32,640 nucleotides of DNA, from positions 1 to 32,640 of the forward strand of contig NZ_MCIG01000010.1 in the NCBI RefSeq assembly GCF_001705035.1, in the 5' to 3' direction. The notes beneath the pieces were generated by a model, which ran no database searches, had not been told where the DNA came from, and saw nothing but the letters and a program-made list of their open reading frames with translations. How positions within the stretch are numbered: the first letter of the stretch is position 1; every line of letters starts with the position of its first letter. Both the position numbers and the translations under genes were made by a program. This stretch comes from Curtobacterium sp. UCD-KPL2560. GTDB lineage: Bacteria > Actinomycetota > Actinomycetes > Actinomycetales > Microbacteriaceae. Below, piece by piece: positions 29,428-32,640 of the stretch.

Positions 29428-31159
29428 CGGCCCGCCCGGATCGGGCAGCCCGTCGACCGACTTCGCGCTGGCGCTCCTGCGCGAGCTGACGCGCGCCGGC
29501 GTGACCGACGTCGTGGTCAGTCCCGGCTCCCGGTCGCAGGCCCTCGCCCTCGCCGCGGTCGCCCTCGAACGTGCCGGTGGGATCACCGTGCACGTCCGGC
29601 TCGACGAGCGCACCGCGGGGTTCTTCGCGCTCGGCCTGGCCGTCGAGACCGGTCGCCCCGCCGCGGTCGTCACGACCTCCGGCACCGCGGTCGCGAACCT
29701 CCACCCGGCCGTGCTCGAGGCGCACCACTCCGGGGTCCCGATGGTCGTGCTCAGTGCCGACCGGCCCGAGGAGCTCCGCGGCATCGGCAGCAACCAGACC
29801 ACCGTGCAGCCGGGGCTGTTCGGCCCGGCGGTCGACCACGTCCGCGACGTGCAGGCCCCGAGCTCGGGCAGCGTCGACGTCGCCACGGTCCGCGCACTCG
29901 CCCGCGAGGCCGTCGCGGTCGCGGCCGGGCACACCGGGCAGCCGGGCCCCGTGCAGCTCAACGTCGCCTTCCGGGAACCGCTCTCCGCCGGCCTCCGTGC
30001 GGAGGACGTCGAGGCCGTGCCCGAGGACGAGGTCGACCTCGACCACGCCCGGCGTCGCGCCCACACCGGGTTGCCGGTGGCCGAGCTCGAGCCGGACGCC
30101 GAGCCGGGCACCGTCGTCATCGCCGGACACGACGCCGGTGCGGACGCCGAACGGATCGCCTGGGAACTCGGTGCGCCGCTGCTCGCCGAGGTGTCGAGCG
30201 GTGCCCGGTTCGGCCGCAACCTCGTCGTGGCCTACCGAGACCTGCTCCGCGACCCCGCGTTCGGCGGCGCGGTCCGCCGCGCGGTCGTGGTGGGCCACCC
30301 GACCCTGAGCCGTGAGGTGCCCGCGCTCCTGCAGCGCGACGACGTCGAGACGGTCGTGGTCCGCGGACCGGCGGCCGACCCGTACGACCCGCGCCGCGCC
30401 TCCCGGTCGACCGCGGTGACCACCGTCGTGTCCGACGTCCGCGTGACGGGACGCACCACGGCTGCGCACCGTGCGTGGGTGGGGCGCTGGGTCGCGACGA
30501 GCCGCGCGCTCCTCGGTGACGGCGACGCAGGTCCGGACCTCGACGCCAAGCGGTCGACCGACCGCGGCGAGCGGAACCGGTACCTGCGCGACGAGGTCGC
30601 GCTGCGCCGCCGCCCCGTCGACCGGACGATGCTCGTCGACGCGGTGTGGGGCGCGACCTGGCCGCACGACCGGCTCGTGCTCGGCGCCTCGCAGCTCATC
30701 CGCGTCGCCGACGCGCACGTCGCCGGCAAGAAGCTGCGCGTCCACGCGAACCGCGGCCTCGCCGGCATCGACGGCACCGTGTCCACGGCCCTCGGGATCG
30801 CCGCCGCGCTCGAGGGCTCGACGGGGCTGATCGGCACCACGCGCGTGCTCGTCGGCGACCTGACGTTCCTGCACGACCTCGGCGCGCTCGTCACCGGGAC
30901 CGAGGAGGAGACGCACCGCGTGCAGGTGGTGGTCGGCAACGACGACGGCGGCGCGATCTTCCGCGGGCTCGAGGTGGCGGAGACCACGCCCGACGAGGAC
31001 ATGCGCCGGATGATGACCACGCCGCAGCACGTCGACGTCGAGCGGGTCGTGACCGGGCTCGGGTGGGAGTACCGCCGCGTCGAGACGTGGGGCGACCTCG
31101 AGGCCGTGCTCACCGACCCGGCGGAGCGACTCGTGGTCGAGGTGCCGCTGGCCGAGTGA
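29420..31159 (+). CDS. menD: SEPHCHC synthase (menaquinone MenD), start codon unresolved
   Basis: This thiamine-diphosphate enzyme joins 2-oxoglutarate and isochorismate. Family landmarks: VTDVVVSPGSRSQALALAA at the N-terminus, VRLDERTAGFFALGLA, TTSGTAVANLHPAV, and the ThDP/Mg motif GNDDGGAIF near the C-terminus. No ATG, GTG or TTG lies in frame between GTG 29282 and the conserved core. GTG 29282 would add 46 Arg/Thr-rich residues overlapping the upstream gene. ATC 29420, in ATCGCTGA with the upstream stop, would give a normal 579 residues, so I place the start there with doubt. Confidence 0.85.
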   Translation: MADGPPGSGSPSTDFALALLRELTRAGVTDVVVSPGSRSQALALAAVALERAGGITVHVRLDERTAGFFALGLAVETGRPAAVVTTSGTAVANLHPAVLEAHHSGVPMVVLSADRPEELRGIGSNQTTVQPGLFGPAVDHVRDVQAPSSGSVDVATVRALAREAVAVAAGHTGQPGPVQLNVAFREPLSAGLRAEDVEAVPEDEVDLDHARRRAHTGLPVAELEPDAEPGTVVIAGHDAGADAERIAWELGAPLLAEVSSGARFGRNLVVAYRDLLRDPAFGGAVRRAVVVGHPTLSREVPALLQRDDVETVVVRGPAADPYDPRRASRSTAVTTVVSDVRVTGRTTAAHRAWVGRWVATSRALLGDGDAGPDLDAKRSTDRGERNRYLRDEVALRRRPVDRTMLVDAVWGATWPHDRLVLGASQLIRVADAHVAGKKLRVHANRGLAGIDGTVSTALGIAAALEGSTGLIGTTRVLVGDLTFLHDLGALVTGTEEETHRVQVVVGNDDGGAIFRGLEVAETTPDEDMRRMMTTPQHVDVERVVTGLGWEYRRVETWGDLEAVLTDPAERLVVEVPLAE

Positions 31160-31326
31160 GGCCGCGGCCCGGGCACCGGGGCGGTGCGCGGGCCCGCGCG
31201 TCGGGCCGGCGTGCTTGGCCGGTGCGCCGGGTGGGCGTGTCCGGTGCACCCGGTGTGTCCGGCGCGTGAGTCGGGTCGGCGCGCCCGTCGGGTCGGCGCG
31301 CCCGCTCGGCGGGTCCGGCCCGTTCG
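31160..31326. other. Spacer between convergent menD and menF with a 17-bp tandem duplication
   Basis: TCGGGTCGGCGCGCCCG occurs twice back to back (31271-31287 and 31288-31304). The rest is GC-rich with no clean terminator hairpin. Confidence 0.6.
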
Positions 31327-32586
31327 TCAGGCCAGCGCGTCGCGGATCGGGCGGAACTTCAGCGCCGTCTCGGCGACCTCCCGCGCCGGGTCGGACCCGG
31401 CGACGATGCCCGCCCCGGCCCAGGCCCGGACGGTCCCGTCGGCGGAGACCTGCGCGCTCCGCAGTGCGAGCATCCACTCGCCGTCGCCGCTCGCCCCCAT
31501 CCAGCCGACCGGGCCCGCGTAGCGACCGCGGTCGACGCCCTCGAGCTCTGCGACCAGGCGCACGGCGACGTCTGTCGGCGTGCCGGCGACCGCGGCGGTG
31601 GGGTGCAGGGCGTCGGCGACGTCGAGCGAGGTCGTCCCGGGCGGGAGCGTCGCGCGCACGTCGGTGGCGAGGTGCCAGAGGTTCGGCAGCTGCAGCCGGA
31701 ACGGTTCCGGGTCGGCGCGGAGGTCGGAGGCGATCGGTCGGAGCGCCTCGAGCAGGCTGGCGATCGCGAAGCCGTGCTCCTCGACGTCCTTCGCACTCGC
31801 CGCGAGGGCCTCGGCGGCGGCACGGTCGGACACCGGGTCGTCGCCGCGCGCCGCACTGCCGGCGAGGACCCGTGCGGACAGCTCGGTGCCGTCGGTCCGG
31901 GCCAGGGTCTCCGGGGTGGCCCCGACGAGACCGTCCACGGCGAAGGTGACGCACTGCGGGTAGGCCGCGGCGAGGTCGAGCAGCACGGCACGCAGGTCGG
32001 CGTCCGGCGGCAGCGTGCCGACGAGGTCCCGCGCGAGCACGACCTTGTCGGCGTCGCCCGCGGTGATGCGTCGGACGGCGTCGGCGACCGCGGCGGCGTA
32101 GGCGTCTTCGTCGACGGCGCCCGGACCGAACGCGACGGAGACGTGCCCGCCGACGACGGGCACCGGGACCGAGGTGCGCGAGAAGGTCAGGGGAGCGGGG
32201 TCGGGTGTCGTGTCGACGGCGGTCAGCCAGGCCTTGCCCCGGCGTCGGCCGATCACCACGCGGGGGACGACGAGGACGCTCTGCTCGGCCGAGTCGTCGG
32301 CGAACGCGAAGGACCCGAACGCGACCAGACCGCTGCCGCGGAGCTGCACGGGGTCGTCGACCGTGGCGGCTGCGACCAGCTCGCGCCAGGCCGCCGACGC
32401 CTGGCGCATCCGGTCCGGGCCGCTGAAGGTCCACCGGTGTGCCTCACCGATCCCGACGATGCCGTCGCCGCCGCGGACGAAGGCGAGGGGCGCGTCACGC
32501 AGGGTGTGCCGGAGGACGTCGCCCGGGTCGTCCAGGATCCTGGTCGAGACCGTGAGCGCGGGGGTCGCCGTGGTGGTTCGGGGCAC
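31327..32586 (-). CDS. menF: Isochorismate synthase
   Basis: The 419-residue chorismate-utilising enzyme converts chorismate to isochorismate, the first committed step of menaquinone synthesis. Landmarks: ATPETLARTDG, LAGSAARGDDPVSDR, KDVEEHGFAI, LHPTAAVAGTP, GRYAGPVGWM and the closing AGAGIVAGSDPAREVAET segment. A siderophore or salicylate EntC-type role is the alternative, but placement next to menD supports MenF. GTG 32586 is chosen over GTG 32607 because TACGAT (32598-32593) lies 6 bases upstream. It converges on menD. Confidence 0.93.
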   Translation of the reverse strand: MPRTTTATPALTVSTRILDDPGDVLRHTLRDAPLAFVRGGDGIVGIGEAHRWTFSGPDRMRQASAAWRELVAAATVDDPVQLRGSGLVAFGSFAFADDSAEQSVLVVPRVVIGRRRGKAWLTAVDTTPDPAPLTFSRTSVPVPVVGGHVSVAFGPGAVDEDAYAAAVADAVRRITAGDADKVVLARDLVGTLPPDADLRAVLLDLAAAYPQCVTFAVDGLVGATPETLARTDGTELSARVLAGSAARGDDPVSDRAAAEALAASAKDVEEHGFAIASLLEALRPIASDLRADPEPFRLQLPNLWHLATDVRATLPPGTTSLDVADALHPTAAVAGTPTDVAVRLVAELEGVDRGRYAGPVGWMGASGDGEWMLALRSAQVSADGTVRAWAGAGIVAGSDPAREVAETALKFRPIRDALA

Positions 32587-32592
32587 GGATCG

Positions 32593-32598
32593 ATCGTA
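32593..32598 (-). promoter_or_regulatory. -10 box of menF
   Basis: TACGAT on the minus strand, 6 bases before GTG 32586. A start at 32607 would lie upstream of this box, so the shorter protein is favoured. Confidence 0.5.
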
Positions 32599-32640
32599 CG
32601 CGCGCACGGGCCGGGCGCCCCGCCGGGCCCGGCGCGGACC

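Overview
The window is very GC-rich actinobacterial chromosome. Dense coding on both strands, TAnnnT -10 boxes set 6-8 bases before start codons, Rv0500A/bS22-type small genes and an archaeal-type AspRS point to Microbacteriaceae. A Curtobacterium-like genus is my best guess, from recall of GGACGGGAGGC hairpins in that genus, and is inference only. No rRNA, tRNA, CRISPR array, insertion sequence or prophage was recognised.

Layout. 1-5411: a flavin reductase-like gene and superoxide dismutase (+), convergent across a long hairpin with a TetR gene. Next comes a translationally coupled MarR / CPD photolyase / serine hydrolase operon (-). 5412-7400: an orphan winged-helix regulator (-) flanked by two unusual non-coding stretches. 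One holds a candidate small RNA with a terminator. The other holds a leaderless 33-codon ORF and a 52-bp tandem array. 7401-9558: upp, tadA and a CDF-type cation transporter. 9559-14485: proC, a two-gene K+ uptake system (ktrB-ktrA), an ArsR regulator, a small excisionase-type DNA-binding protein, ribosomal protein bS22, a glutaredoxin-like protein and a Dabb-domain protein. 14562-17958: aspS (archaeal type), then a divergent merR / SulP transporter pair whose promoters lie in a perfect 34-bp palindrome.

18027-22858 is a System II cytochrome c maturation operon: histidine phosphatase, TlpA-like lipoprotein, CcdA, ResB and CcsB. 23121-32586 carries most of the classical menaquinone pathway: menC (-), menB-menE (+), menA (+), menD (+) and menF (-), plus a DUF4229 protein, a PLDc_N membrane protein and one unrecognised membrane protein. 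MenF and MenD start the pathway from chorismate, MenC, MenE and MenB build the naphthoate, and MenA prenylates it. menH and menG are not in the window. Co-location with cytochrome c maturation makes 18.0-32.6 kb a respiratory-chain assembly region. The order proC, Rv0500A/B-like pair, System II genes, men genes recalls the Mycobacterium tuberculosis Rv0500-Rv0555 stretch.

The least ordinary signals are non-coding: a family of long hairpins at convergent gene ends, with a decayed copy inside resB and a 52-bp array derived from it; a 25-bp x 10 minisatellite between menE and menA; the merR/SulP palindrome; the leaderless small ORF; and a menD with no canonical start codon where the family should begin.
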